From Zea mays (taxonomy: Eukaryota; Streptophyta; Magnoliopsida; Poales; Poaceae), in the NCBI RefSeq assembly GCF_902167145.1, contig NC_050101.1, positions 179,238,428-179,302,427 of the forward strand: DNA of 64,000 nt. Direction: 5' to 3'. The position numbers and the translations under genes are program-made. Each line of letters opens with the position of its first letter. The stretch's first letter is position 1. Shown one piece after another: positions 20,740-33,410 of this stretch. Below the pieces are notes generated by a model, which was not told the origin of the DNA, did no database searches, and was given only the letters and a program-made list of their open reading frames with translations.

Positions 20740-21028
20740 GATGGCTTCTTAGGCAAAAGCCCATGTAAGGGTTCCTTCTAGGGGTGTTTATTTTCCTTAT
20801 TATTTTTCTTGTATACTTGTTATTGGCCCCCGTAAGTGCTTGTTCGGTTACACCAATCCAGAAAAGGATCGGAGGTGTTTAAATCTCCTCCTGGTCATTT
20901 TTGACTAGAAGGGGATTTAATCCCCTTCTGGATTGGTGTAACCGAACATGTCCTAAGGGGTCTAAGTCTCTTTCATCTTTTGTTCTTAACATATAAAGAT
21001 GTACAATTCTCCTACGCTTTCGAAAAAA
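20740..21028 (+). mobile_element. LINE 3'-end fragment, split by a MITE
   Basis: The sequence around the MITE reads as a plant LINE 3' region: TTTTCCTTATTATTTTTC and ATTGGCCCCC upstream, then GTCTAAGTCTCTTTCATC, CTTAACATATAAAGATG and CTACGCTTTCGAAAAAAA at the end. The upstream limit is uncertain because the element is truncated. Confidence 0.55.
20836..20953. mobile_element. Tourist-like MITE (118 bp), TSD TAA, nested in LINE
   Basis: The arms GTTCGGTTACACCAATCCAG and their complement near 20928-20947 are perfectly inverted. The flanks are TAA at 20833-20835 and 20954-20956. It lies inside a LINE 3' end and so inserted after it. Confidence 0.8.
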
Positions 21029-21830
21029 ATTCTGCGCCCAAGAGAAGTCCTTACTCAGACCAACCACTTTGAGTCTTTGACAAATCTTGATGCACTATTG
21101 TCGAGACAAGTAGTGCCATTGTGGTGAGTATTTTATCTAGTAATTGTAAAACCTGACTTATCCAACTATCAGTAATTACCATAATCGTTGAAGCAATAAA
21201 TCTGGGAATATTTGTATTAATTGACTATGTTGTAACGATCTCCACAAAATTGATGGTCATTAACAAACCCTCATATTAACGCACAATAATAGATCTGACT
21301 GTTAACACTCTTAACGGTAATAAATGAATCCGTTGGCATCCATAGTGGTAAGAAATTTTGTCTCTTGGTCCTATGGCATTATCTTTAGGAAAAATGCATT
21401 CTCTTAATCTTGATTATAAAAAGGTAACCCCTTGGTAAATGATCTTCATTGAGCCATTCTTGCGGTTGCGATCTCCAAATTCCTCTTGCGCTCAAAATCA
21501 TCCAGTGTGCCTTCAATCTCTAGTCTGACTCCCCATAGTGGGCGCGAGTGAAAGTCCATTACCACCTCCGCTCAATGAGAAAGAAGACCAGACTCACCAT
21601 AAACAAGGGGAAAGAAGATGGTGCCACCAATATGGCGGAGAAACAAAAGGTGTTCAAGGGGGCCTAAGCCTTGGCAGAATGTGCCACTAAGCCCATTTGT
21701 GACATAGAAAAGACCAAACATCGTATAGGCTGATCTCATAAAGATAAAGAGCGAGTACATGCCTACAAATAAGATCATCGGCAAATGGAGGCACCGAGTG
21801 ATCGGTTCCCTTCTCCTGAAACTAGTTAAA
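21029..21830. other. Intergenic DNA, no supported gene
   Basis: No convincing coding region or transposon terminus. It forms the left flank of E7. The 5 bp before the E7 LTR are TTAAA. Confidence 0.35.
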
Positions 21831-24800
21831 TGTCACACCCGATTTTAGAAGTCAAACCGAATACGAACCATGTACGTGTCAGGATCAGAAACTCACGTAC
21901 ACAACGATTACATAATTGGACATCATCACACATTGCTCAAAGTAAATAGCGAAAAAGTACTTTATTACATCAAGATATCCAAGACATCCACAGAGTCTAT
22001 AACATAGTCATTTAATATCATCAAAGTGCGGAATACGAAACATAGTAGATAAGACCTTCACAGACAGCTGACTGGGGGTTTGCCACTAACATAACTAAAA
22101 CTCGTCGTATTCTTGGAACTCCTCAAAGTCCTCCATGTTGCCTGCATCTCCTCCTAAGCACTGAATACAGTGGGGACAACCTGGGGTGGGGTGGTTTTTA
22201 AAGCAAGGGTGAGTACACATCAACGTACTCAGCAAATGTCCCGTTTGACTAAAGTGGACTAGCTATATGTGGAGTTAAGGTTAAGCAGTTGCTTTTAGTT
22301 GGTCAAGTATTTATTATTAATAGTAGAACCAAATTTTAGTAATAAACCCAGTTATTACCCAAATGTACTCCCTCCAAGTGGAAATACCAAATATCATAAT
22401 TATAACCATCATCATAAAAGTAACCAAAGTTTTTCTAATAAAAGAGGATCCCAAGGCCGCTCTTAACCGTGAGCACGATCGATATACCGGTTTCTAACAC
22501 TCTGTAGAGGTTGCACACTTTACCCACAAGTTGTGATTCCCATTCTACCCGGGGTTCTAGCCTCCCCATTGATCACTACCAACAAGGTGACCTAGTAGGG
22601 TCTCACTACATAGCCTTTATAAAGATTCCCCAGAGGTCATAGCCGTCCGTTAGATTTCTCCAGTTTGATAAACACAGTACTTCTCCCCACAGGAAGGGTG
22701 ACTAACAAAACCAAATCAAAGAACCTCTGCAACCAGCCTTGGCAGAGCAAGTACTGTGCCCGGACCCCATTGACGGCCCTACGGCGAAGCCAACTACACC
22801 TTAAGTTCCTCTAATTAATCAGCTAAGGACGTCTCATTCCACCCTCATGGTTGTACTGTTATCCCGGGTGGTCACTCAACGAACAGGTCCTTATGGAGAG
22901 GTACTCAGGAAACAACCTGAGTCCCCTAGAGTATCACAAGATCATCATCGGGATAACATCATCGTATCATAAATATTCACATCATGTTCGTAGATTAAGT
23001 TAAAGCAATAGCATAAAGCTAACCATGATAACCCAAAAGGTAAACAAGGATAAGTAAATATAGACTAGTCAATCCTTAGGTTTCAATAAAGTAATGCGGG
23101 ACAGTGAATTATAAAGTATGTAGGACATAATAGGTCAGAGGACACTTGCCTTCACCAGATTGTTGCTCAGGAAGATCTTCGGCAACACACCCAGGAACCT
23201 CGGGCCGCTCGTTGTCTAAATAAAGCGATCATGCATTCAATACATTTGGATAAAGACAAAAAACAATACACCAAACAAATGAAATCAAATGAACACAAGT
23301 TTTGACAGAATAGTATAAACACAAAAGATAAACCTTGGTGCTAGGGTGGATTAGTGCACTTAGAGATTAATGATTCCCTAAATACTATGGATTACATAAT
23401 TTTTAGTTCCACTAATTTTAGTGAGACACAAAATTATACCAGGGATAAATTTTTGCATGACATATTATTAATCTCGCAAAGTTAAATACCTAAGTATCAT
23501 TAGGGTTTCCCTTTTTATTTTCATATTTCATAAACATATTATTACATACACTAACCTATAGCTTAGACATAAAATTAAAGTGCATAGACTATGGATAATC
23601 ATAATTTATTTGAACAGAGAATATTACTATGAACATTTTGCAATTTGAATCACTCAATTTGGAGTTCATAGGAAAATGATATGAAATAAACAAGTTTTGA
23701 AGTTTAAAATACAAAACTAGGTCTAATTCTGTGATTAATAAAAATGTCAGGGGTCCATTTATAAGAAAACAGGGGGTCTGCGTGCTAAACCACAGGACGA
23801 AAGGTTGATTACTAAAGAGTCGAGGGTTTCTTTAACAAATTTACACGCGAAGGGGTATGGGGCCATCTTAGACGTCAGATCGTAAATCAACGGACGAGAT
23901 CAGATCCTGCGGACAAGCGCGCGCGCGGATGCGCGGTGAGCACTGACAGGCGGGCCATGGGGCATCAGCGACCTAAGGCAGGACTGACTGGCCGGGCCCA
24001 GCCACAGGGTACGGGTGAGGGGAGCGGATCCGAGCGGCTGGATCTGCATCAGACGGTTGAGGTCGGGTTGGATTAAATAACAGCCAGGCCGTCAGATCCA
24101 GATGAACACCTGAGATCTGATGGCGAGCTCGGACTGGTTTGCTAACCGGTTCGCTGTGGCACCGCCCGACTCCACGGCGAAGCTTCGCCGGAGGCGAGCG
24201 CATGGCCACAGCGAGAGTCTGGGGCACTGGGAAAAGGCTCAGGCGGGATCGGGGCGACATGACGAACTCAGTTGTGGGTACGATACTGGCGCAGAGGCAC
24301 CAGACGGCGCAAACCGCGGTGGAGCGGCTCAACGGCGGCGTAGACTCGCTTCGGCGAGCAATTACGCGGACACTAGGGCAATAACTGGGGAAATAATGGC
24401 ATGGGAGGGTTGCTCACCTCGAGTGGAGACTCAGGAGTGCTTGAGCAACGACGGGGACGCAGGGAGGCCTCGGGTCGACGGTGGTGGGGCTTCAGCTGCA
24501 CGGGAAGGACGCCGGTGAGCGCGGACTGGGCGAACCAGAGGGGTGGGGGCAAACCAAGGGGTTGTCCCGAGCTGCTGACAAAGAGGCGGAACTCACCGAG
24601 GCAACAGGCACGACAAAGACTCAACAGTGGCCACAACGAGCGGCGGACCATGGTGAGCGGCGGCGGAGCTTCCTGGGCGCGCTCGCAGAGCGAGAGAGAG
24701 GGCAAGGGTGCTCGGCTGAGTGCACAACTGAGCAGGGAAGGGCGAGTGAGTGTGGGGGGTCTAGAAAAGGCTCGGGCGCATGGGGTCGTAGCCATAAAAT

Positions 24801-25417
24801 GTGCAATCGTGGGCGCGTCCATGACGGAGGGCGCACGCGATTCGGGGGGGTTTCGACGGGCGGGGCCCACAGAACAGAGACAGTGCGATCGAACGGGCGA
24901 TTAGGCAGACGAGCGGGGCCCGCGGATCAGCGAGAGAGGGGGACCGCGCACGCGAGGGGAGTTGGCGCCGACAACTCGGTCCCACCGGTCAGCGAGAGGG
25001 AGAGTGCGCGGGAGCGGGCTAGCGCCGACTGGCGGGGACCACCTGTTAGAGGGAGGCGAGCACGCGCGGGGCTTAGATGGGCCGAGTTGGGCTATTCGGG
25101 CTGAAATGTGGTTTTCTATTTTCCTGGAATTTCTAATGGCTTTTCTATTTTATTTTCTCTAGGGTTTTCAATTCAAATTCAAACCAATTCAAACATGTGC
25201 ATCAATTCAAAGAATATTTTGGATTCAGCATGATGCAACAATTCATGACTCACATAAATTTGACAAAATAAATAATAAACCCCTCACTAAAATAACCTAA
25301 TTCTACTCAAAAAGAAAGAGATAGGGAGATTAGAGAGAGAGAGAGAGACAAAGGGTAACACCTGAATTTGGTAGGCATTTAGAAAGAAATTTTATACCCC
25401 AAATTCAGGGTGTTACA
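21831..25417 (-). mobile_element. E7 3' LTR (Tekay/Del-like gypsy, 3587 bp)
   Basis: Bounded by TGTCACACCCG on the left and GGGTGTTACA on the right, it reads on the minus strand from TGTAACACCC to CGGGTGTGACA. The very long LTR fits the Tekay/Del group of maize. A purine run read on the minus strand (TTTTTAAGGGGGATAGG) abuts it on the right, so this is the 3' LTR of a minus-strand element. The part at about 24480-25260 is repeated, diverged, at 37229-37509 plus 46511-47260. Confidence 0.85.
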
Positions 25418-25440
25418 AACCTATCCCCCTTAAAAAGATT
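25418..25440 (-). promoter_or_regulatory. E7 polypurine tract
   Basis: On the minus strand AATCTTTTTAAGGGGGATAG precedes the LTR start TGTAACACC. It marks the end of the E7 internal region, which is cut here by the E2 insertion. Confidence 0.7.
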
Positions 25441-26692
25441 TGAAAGTCGCCTAGAGGGGGGGTGAATAGGGCGAATCAGAAATTTAACAACTTAAGTACA
25501 ACTACAAGCCGAGTTAGCGTTAGAAATATGAACGAGTCCGAGAGAGAGGGTGAAAACAAATCGCGGGCAAATAAAGAGTGAGACACGATGATTTGTTTTA
25601 CCGAGGTTCGGTTCTTGCAAACCTACTCCCCGTTGAGGTGGTCACAAAGACCGGGTCTCTTTCAACCCTTTCCCTCTCTCAAACGGTCCCTCGGACCGAG
25701 TGAGCTTCTCTTCTCAATCAAACGGGAACCAAACTTCCCCGCAAGGACCACCACACAATTGGTGTCTCTTGCCTCGGTTACAATTGAGTTGATCGCAAGA
25801 AAGAATGAGAGAAAGAAGCAATCCAAGCGCAAGAGCTCAAAAGAACACAACAAATCTCTCTCTCTAATCACTAGAGCTTTGTGTGGAGTTGGGAGAGGAT
25901 TTGATCTATTTGGTTGTGTCTAGAATTGAATGCTAGAGCTCTTGTAAGTAGTTGGAAGGTGGAAAACTTGGATGACTTGAATGTGGGGTGGTTGGGGGTA
26001 TTTATAGCCCCAACCACCAAACTAGCCGTTTGGTGAAGGCTGTTGTCGCATGGCGCACCGGACAGTCCGGTGCGCCACCGGACAGTGTCCGGTGCGCCAG
26101 CCACGTCACCCGGTCGTTAGGGTTCGACCGTTGGAGCTCTGACTGGTGGGGTCGCCTGGCTGTCCGGTGGTGCACCGGACAGGTACTGTAGACTGTTCGG
26201 TGCCACTTCACGCGCGTGCCTGACTTCTGCGCGCTCTGGCGTGCATTAAATGCCATTGCAGGTGACCGTTGGCGCGGAAGAAGTCGTTGCTCCGCTGGCA
26301 CACCGGACAGTCCGGTGTGAACCGGACACTGTCCGGTGACTCACCGGACAGTCCGGTGACTCACCGAACAGTCCGGTGAATTATAGCGGAGCGCCCTTGG
26401 AAATTTCCGAAGGTGAAGAGTTCAGCCTCGAGTGCCCTGGTGCACCGGACACTGTCCGGTGGTGCACCGTACACTGTCCGGTGGCACACCGGACAGTCCG
26501 GTGCGCCAGACCAGGGCTGCCTTTAGCTCTCTATCTTTGAACCCTTTCTTGGTCTTTTTATTGGCTTGTTGTGAACCTTTGACACCTGTATAACTTATAG
26601 ACTAGAGCAAACTAGTTAGTTCAATAATTTGTGTTGGGCAATTCAATCACCAAAATCATTTAGGAAAAAGGTGTAAGCCTATTTCCCTTTCA
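25441..26692 (-). mobile_element. E2 3' LTR (1252 bp)
   Basis: On the minus strand it reads TGAAAGGGAAATAGGC to CTAGGCGACTTTCA. A TATA-like box (GCTATAAATACC) is present on the minus strand at about 25997-26008. It contains extra copies of the CACCGGACAGTCCGGTG palindrome at about 26300-26380 that are missing from the 5' LTR. Confidence 0.9.
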
Positions 26693-27496
26693 ATCCCCCC
26701 TTTTTGGTGATTGATGCCAACACAAACCAAAGCAAATATAAAAGTGCAGAATTGAACTAGTTTGCATATTTGTAAGTGCAAAGGTTACTTAGAATTGAAA
26801 CCAATATTCTCATAAGATATGCAAGGATTGATTTTCTTTCTTATTTAACATTTTGGACCACTCTTGCACCACATGTTTTGTTTTTGCAAATGTTTTGGAA
26901 ATTCTTTTCAAATTCTTTTGCAAATAGTCAAAGGTAAATGAATAAGAATTTTGAGAAGCATTTACTAGATTTGTAATTTTCTCCCCCTGTTTCAAATGCT
27001 TTTCCTTTGACTAAACAAAATTCCCCCTTAGTGTTCAAGAGGGTTTTGATATTAATTTTGAAGAGGGTATACCAATTTGAAATTATATCACAAGTAAGAT
27101 ACCAATTTGAAAATACTTCTTTAAAATCAAATTGAAAGACTAAAATTTTGAAATTGGTGGTGGTGCGGTCCTTTTGCTTTGGGCTAACATTCTCTCCCCC
27201 TTTGGCATGAATCACCAAAAACGGATACTTGAGTGAAATATAAGCCCTTTCAACTACTTTCTCCCCCTTTGGCCATAAATAAATGAGTGAAGTTTATACC
27301 AAAGTTGGAGAGCGATGCGGAGCGACGGCGAAGGATGAGTAAGTCGATGGAGTGGAGTGGAAGCCTTGTCTTCGCCGAAGACTCCAAATCCCTTTCAATC
27401 TATGACTTGGTTTGAAATACACTTGAAATCACATTAGTCATAGCATGTAAAAGAGACATGATCAAAAGTATAGTAATGAGCTATGTATGCAAGACA
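26693..27496 (-). other. E2 3' untranslated region with polypurine tract
   Basis: The region between the pol stop and the 3' LTR is AT-rich and non-coding. On the minus strand AAAAAGGGGGGAT directly precedes the LTR. Further GGGGGAG-like purine runs (for example at about 26981, 27193 and 27261) resemble the repeated polypurine tracts seen in E3. Confidence 0.7.
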
Positions 27497-30400
27497 TCAA
27501 AAGAAATTCCTAGAATCAAGAATATTTAGCTCATGCCTAAGTTTGTTAAAGGTTTGTTCATCTAGTGGCTTGGTAAAGATATCGGCTAATTGTTCCTTAG
27601 TGTTAATATATGCAATCTCGATATCTCCCTTTTGTTGGTGATCCCTTAGAAAATGATACCGAATGGCTATGTGTTTAGTGCGGCTATGCTCAACGGGATT
27701 ATCCGCCATGCGGATTGCACTCTCATTATCACATAGAAGAGGAACTTTGGTTATTTTGTAACCATAGTCCCTAAGGGTTTGCCTCATCCAAAGTAATTGC
27801 GCGCAACAATGACCTGCGACAATATACTCGGCTTCGGCAGTAGAAAGAGCGACGGAATTTTGCTTCTTTGAAGCCCAAGACACCAAGGATCTTCCCAAGA
27901 ACTGGCAAGTCCCTGATGTGCTCTTTCTATTAATTTTACACCCCGCCCAATCGGCATCCGAATAACCAATTAAATCAAATGTGGATCCCCGAGGATACCA
28001 AAGCCCAAACTTAGGAGTATAAACTAAATATCTCAAGATTTGTTTCACGGCCGTAAGGTGAGCTTCCTTAGGGTCGGCTTGGAATCTTGCACACATGCAT
28101 ATGGAAAGCATAATGTCCGGTCGAGATGCACATAAATAGAGTAAAGAGCCTATCATCGACCGGTATACCTTTTGATCGACGGATTTACCTCCCGTGTCGA
28201 GGTCGAGATGCCCATTGGTTCCCATGGGTGTCTTGATGGGCTTGACATCCTTCATCCCAAACTTGTTTAGAATATCTTGAATATACTTCGTTTGGCTAAT
28301 GAAGGTGCCTTCTTGGAGTTGCTTCACTTGAAATCCCAAGAAGTACTTCAACTCCCCCATCATTGACATCTCGAATTTCTGTGTCATGATCCTACTAAAT
28401 TCTTCACATGTAGATTCGTTAGTAGACCCAAATATAATATCCTCAACATAAATTTGGCATACAAACAAATCATTGTCAAGAGTTTTAGTAAATAAAGTAG
28501 GATCGGCCTTTCCGACTTTGAAGCCATTAGTGATAAGAAAATCTCTTAGGCATTCATACCATGCTCTTGGGGCTTGCTTGAGCCCATAAAGCGCCTTAAA
28601 GAGTTTATATACGTGATTAGGATACTCACTATCTTCAAAGCCGGGAGGTTGCTCAACATAGACCTCCTCCTTGATTGGTCCATTGAGGAAGGCACTTTTC
28701 ACGTCCATTTGATAAAGCTTAAAGCCATGGTAAGTAGCATAGGCAAGTAATATGCGAATTGACTCAAGCCTAGCTACGGGTGCATATGTTTCACCGAAAT
28801 CCAAACCTTTGACTTGTGAATATCCTTTAGCCACAAGTCGAGCTTTGTTCCTTGTCACCACACCATGCTCGTCTTGCTTGTTGCGGAAGACCCACTTGGT
28901 TCCTACAACATTTTGATTAGGACGTGGAACTAAATGCCATACCTCGTTCCTAGTGAAGTTGTTGAGCTCCTCTTGCATCACCACCACCCAATCCGAATCT
29001 TGCAGTGCTTCCTCTACCCTGTGTGGCTCAATAGAGGAAACAAAAGAGTAATGCTCACAAAAATGGGCAACACGAGATCTAGTGGTTACCCCCTTATGAA
29101 TGTCGCCGAGGATGGTGTCGACAGGGTGATCTCGTTGGATTGCTTGGTGGACTCTTGGGTGTGGCGGCCTTGGGTTTTGTTCATCCTCCTTGTCTTGATC
29201 ATTTGCATCTCCCCCTTGATCATTATCGTCCCCTTGAGGTGGCTCATCTTCTTGATCTTCATCTTCATCCTCTTGAGCTTGATCCTCATCTTGAGTTGGA
29301 GGAGATGCTTGCGTGGAGGAGGATGGTTGATCTTGTGCTTGAATGGGCTCTTTGGATTCCTTTGGACACACATCCCCAATATACATGTTCCTTAGCGCGA
29401 TGCACGGAGCCACTTCATCATCTAATTCATCAAGATCAACTTGCTCTACTTGAGAGCCGTTAGTGTCATCAAACACAATGTCACAAGAAACTTCAACAAG
29501 TCCAGTGGATTTGTTAAAGACTCTATATGCCCTTGTGTTTGAATCATATCCTAGTAAAAAGCTTTCTACAGCCTTAGGAGCAAATTTAGATTTTCTACCT
29601 CTCTTAACAAGAATAAAGCATTTGCTACCAAAGACTCTAAAATATGAAACATTGGGCTTTTTACCGGTTAGAAGTTCGTATGATGTCTTCTTGAGGATTC
29701 GGTGTAGATACAACCGGTTGATGGCGTAGCAAGCGGTGTTAACCGCCTCGGCCCAAAACCGATCCAAAGTCTTGTACTCATCAAGCATGGTCCTCGCCAT
29801 ATCCAATAGAGTTCTATTCTTTCTCTCCACTACACCATTTTGTTGTGGCGTGTAGGGAGAAGAGAACTCATGCTTGATTCCCTCCTCCTCAAGGAAGCCT
29901 TCGATTTGTGAGTTCTTGAACTTCGTCCCGTTGTCGCTTCTTATTTTCTTGATCCTTAAGCCGAACTCATTTTGAGCCCGTCTCAAGAATCTCTTTAAGG
30001 TCTCTTGGGTTTGAGATTTTTCCTGCAAAAAGAATACCCAAGTGAAGCGAGAATAATCATCCACAATAACTAGACAGTACTTACTCCCACCGATGCATAT
30101 GTAAGCGATCAAGCCGAATAAATCCATGTGTAGGAGCTCGAGTGGCCTATCAGTCGTCATGATGTTCTTATGCGGATGATGAACACCAACTTGCTTCCCT
30201 GCTTGGCATGCGCTACAAATCCTGTCTTTCTCAAAATGAACATTCGTTAGTCCTAAAATGTGCTCTCCCTTTAGAAGCTTATGAAGATTCTTCATCACAA
30301 CATGGGCTAGTCGGCGGTGCCAGAGCCAACCCATGTTAGTCTTAGCAATTAAGCAAGTGTCGAGTTCAGCTCTATCAAAATCTACTAAGTATAGCTGACC

Positions 30401-30755
30401 CTCTAACACTCCCTTAAATGCTACTGAATCATCACTTCTTCTAAAGACAGTGACACCTACATCAGTAAATAGACAGTTGTATCACATTTGACACAATTGG
30501 GAAATGGAAAGCAAGTTATAATCTAAAGAATCTACAAGAAAAACATTTGAAATGGAATGGTCAGGTGATATAGCAATTTTACCCAAACCTTTGACCAAAC
30601 CTTGATTTCCATCCTCGAATGTGATAGCTCGTTGGGGATCTTGGTTTTTCTCATAGGAGGAGAACATCTTCTTCTCCCCTGTCATGTGGTTTGTGCACCC
30701 GCTGTCGATGATCCAACTTGAGCCCCTGGATGCATAAACCTACAAAACAAGTTTA
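27497..30755 (-). pseudogene. E2 pol (protease, integrase, RT, RNase H), mutated
   Basis: The copia-order polyprotein is on the minus strand: protease ([16 protein letters not shown]), integrase zinc finger ([23 protein letters not shown]), integrase core with D (HMDLFG), D (RSDNGTKF) and E (GVVERKNRT), RT, and RNase H to SRNFF. A TGA codon at 30482-30484 breaks the frame between protease and integrase. The RT motif YVDD reads YVED: the first catalytic Asp is GAG at 28442-28444. Loss of this metal-binding Asp should abolish polymerase activity. The last 970 codons are otherwise open. Confidence 0.88.
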
Positions 30756-33365
30756 GTTCTTGGTTTTAGGTACCCAAATGGTTTTGGGTCCTTTGACATT
30801 TGATACAAGAACTTTGGGTACCCAAACACAAGTCTTTGATCCCTTGTGTTTGCCCCCAACATACTTGGCAACTACCTTGCTGGATTTGTTAGTTAAAACA
30901 TAAGATGCATCAAGAGTTTTAAATGAAATGTTATGATCATTTGATGCAATAGGAGTTTTCTTTCTAGGCAATTTAGCACGGGTTGATTGCCTAGAGCTAG
31001 ATGTCTCACCCTTATACATAAAAGCATGATTAGGACCAGAGTGAGACTTCCTAGAGTGAATTCTCCTAATTTTGCTCTCGGGATAACCGGCAGGGTACAA
31101 AATGTAACCCTCGTTATCCTAAGGCATGGGAGCCTTGCCCTTTACAAAATTAGACAATCTTTTAGGTGGTTCATTAAGTTTGACATTGTCTCCCTTTTGG
31201 AAGCCAATGTCATCCTTGATGCCAGTGCGTCTCCCATTATAAAGCATGCTTCTAGCAAATTTAAACTTTTCATTTTCTAAGTCATGCTCGACAATTTTAG
31301 CATCTAATTTGGCTATATGATTATGAATAGCATCAATGTTAATGTCTCTACATCTAGTACAAATGGAAGTATGCTCAACGGTAGATGTAGAGGGTTTGCC
31401 AGATTTTAATTCTACAACCTTAGCATGTAATATATCATTTTCACTTCTAAGGTTAGAAATAGTAACATTGCAAACATCAAAATCTTTAGCCTTAGCAATC
31501 AATTTTTCATTTTCATTTCTAAGGCTAGCAAGAGAGATATTCAATTCTTCAATCTTAGCAAGCAAATCAACATTTTCATCTCTAAGATTGGGAATTGAAA
31601 CATCACAAATATTAGAATCAACCTTAGCAATTAATTTAGCATTTTCATTTCTAAGGTTGGCAATAGTGTCATGGCAAGTGCTTAGCTCACTAGATAGTTT
31701 TTCACATTTTTCTACTTCTAGAGCATAAGCATTTTAAACCTTAACATGCTTCTTATTTTCCTTAATTAGGAAGTCCTCTTGGGTGTCCAAGAGTTCATCC
31801 TTCTCATGAATAGCGCTAATTAATTCATTTAATTTTTCTTTTTGTTGCATGCATAGGTTGGCAAAAAGGGTGCGCAAGTTATCCTCCTCATCACTAGCAT
31901 TATCCTCATCACTAGAGGTTTCATATTTAGTGGAGGATCTTGATTTTACCTTCTTCTTTTTGCCGTCCTTTGCCATGAGGCACTTGTGGCCGACGTTGGG
32001 GAAGAGGAGTCCCTTGGTGACGGTGATGTTGGCGACGTCCTCGTCGTCGGAGGAGTCGGTGGAGCTCTCGTCGGAGTCCCACTCCCGGCAAACATGGGCA
32101 TCGCCACCCTTATTATTGTAGTACCTCTTCTTTTCTCTCCTCTTGCCCTTCTTGTCGTTGTCCCTGTCACTGTCACTTGATAATGGACATTTTGCAATAA
32201 AGTGACCGGGCTTACCACACTCGTAGCACACTTTCTTGGAGCGGGGCTTGTAGTCCTTCCCCCTCCTTTGCTTGAGGATTTGGCGGAAGCTCTTGATGAT
32301 GAGCGCCATCTCCTCATTGTCGAGCTTAGAGGCGTCGATTGGTTGTCTACTTGATGTAGACTCCTCCTTCTTCTCCTCCGTCGCCTTGAATGCAACCGGT
32401 TGTGCTTCGGGCGCGGAGGGGCCATCTAGCTCGATGATCTTCTTTGAGCCTTTGATCATCAACTCAAAGCTCACAAAATTACCTATTACTTCCTCGGGAG
32501 TCATTAGTGTATATCTAGGATTGCCACGAATTAATTGAACTTGAGTAGGGTTAAGGAAAACAAGTGATCTAAGAATAACCTTAACCACCTCATGGTCATC
32601 CCATTTCTTACTCCCTAGTTTGCGCACTTGGTTCACCAAAGTTTTGAGCCGGTTGTACATTTCTTGTGGCTCTTCACCTTGGCGAAGCCGAAAGCGACCG
32701 AGCTCCCCCTCGATCGTCTCCCTCTTGGTGATTTTGGTCACCTCGTCTCCTTCGTGCGCGGTCTTGAGCACGTCCCAAATCTCCTTTGCGCTCTTCAACT
32801 CTTGCACCTTATTATACTCCTCTCGACTTAGAAAGGCGAGGAGTATAGTGGTGGCTTGGGAGTTGAAGTGCACAATCTGGGCTACTTCGTCCTCATCATA
32901 GTCTTCATCCCCTACGGATGGTACCTGTACACCAAACTCAACAACATCCCATATACTTTTGTGGAGTGAGGTTAGGTGATATCGCATCATATCACTCCAC
33001 CTAGCATAATCTTCACCATCAAACGTTGGTGGTTTGCCCAATGGGACGGAAAGTAATGGCGTATGTTTAGGAATGCGAGGGTAGCGTAGGGGGATCTTAC
33101 TGAACTTCTTGCGCTCATGGCACTTAGAAGTTACGGACGGCGTGTCGGAGCTGGAGGTGGATGGCAATGAGGAGTCGGTCTCGTAGTAGACCACCTTCCT
33201 CATCTTCTTCTTCTTGTCACCGCTCTGACGCGACTTGTGTGAAGAGGATTCCTTTTCCTTCCCCTTCCCTTTGTTGTAGGACTCTCCCGATGGAGCCTTC
33301 CCGTGGCTTGTAATGGGCTTCTCGCCGGTCCCCATCTCTTTCTTGGCGTGATCTCCCGACATCAC
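30753..33365 (-). pseudogene. E2 gag with two nonsense codons
   Basis: The frame starts MMSGDHAKKEMG at 33365 and includes a CCHC zinc knuckle (CYECGKPGHFIAKCP) and, further on, a coiled-coil-like region (LRNENEKLIAKAKDF). It is broken by TAA at 31734-31736 and TAG at 31119-31121, yet the same frame continues to VPKTKN at 30753. The pol frame begins in the +1 frame just after. All three parts align well with the intact E3 gag, so the breaks are point changes. Confidence 0.88.
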
Positions 33366-33396
33366 TTCGAGCGGTTAGGCTCTAATGAAGCACTGG

Positions 33397-33410
33397 CCTC
33401 TGATACCAAT
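33397..33410 (-). promoter_or_regulatory. E2 primer binding site
   Basis: On the minus strand ATTGGTATCAGAGG follows the 5' LTR end, complementary to the 3' end of initiator tRNA-Met as usual for copia elements. Confidence 0.85.

Noticed and set aside
22080..23230. A host gene in the region with coding-looking words
   Set aside because: The segment lies within the long E7 LTR and shows no sustained frame.
24120..25162. Several open frames of 66-207 codons on both strands
   Set aside because: They lie within the E7 LTR, are GC-rich, overlap each other and are broken in the second LTR copy.
31946..32425. 159-codon Arg-rich frame antisense-shifted within E2 gag
   Set aside because: It is a shadow of the gag coding frame, which has the CCHC motif and homology to E3 gag.
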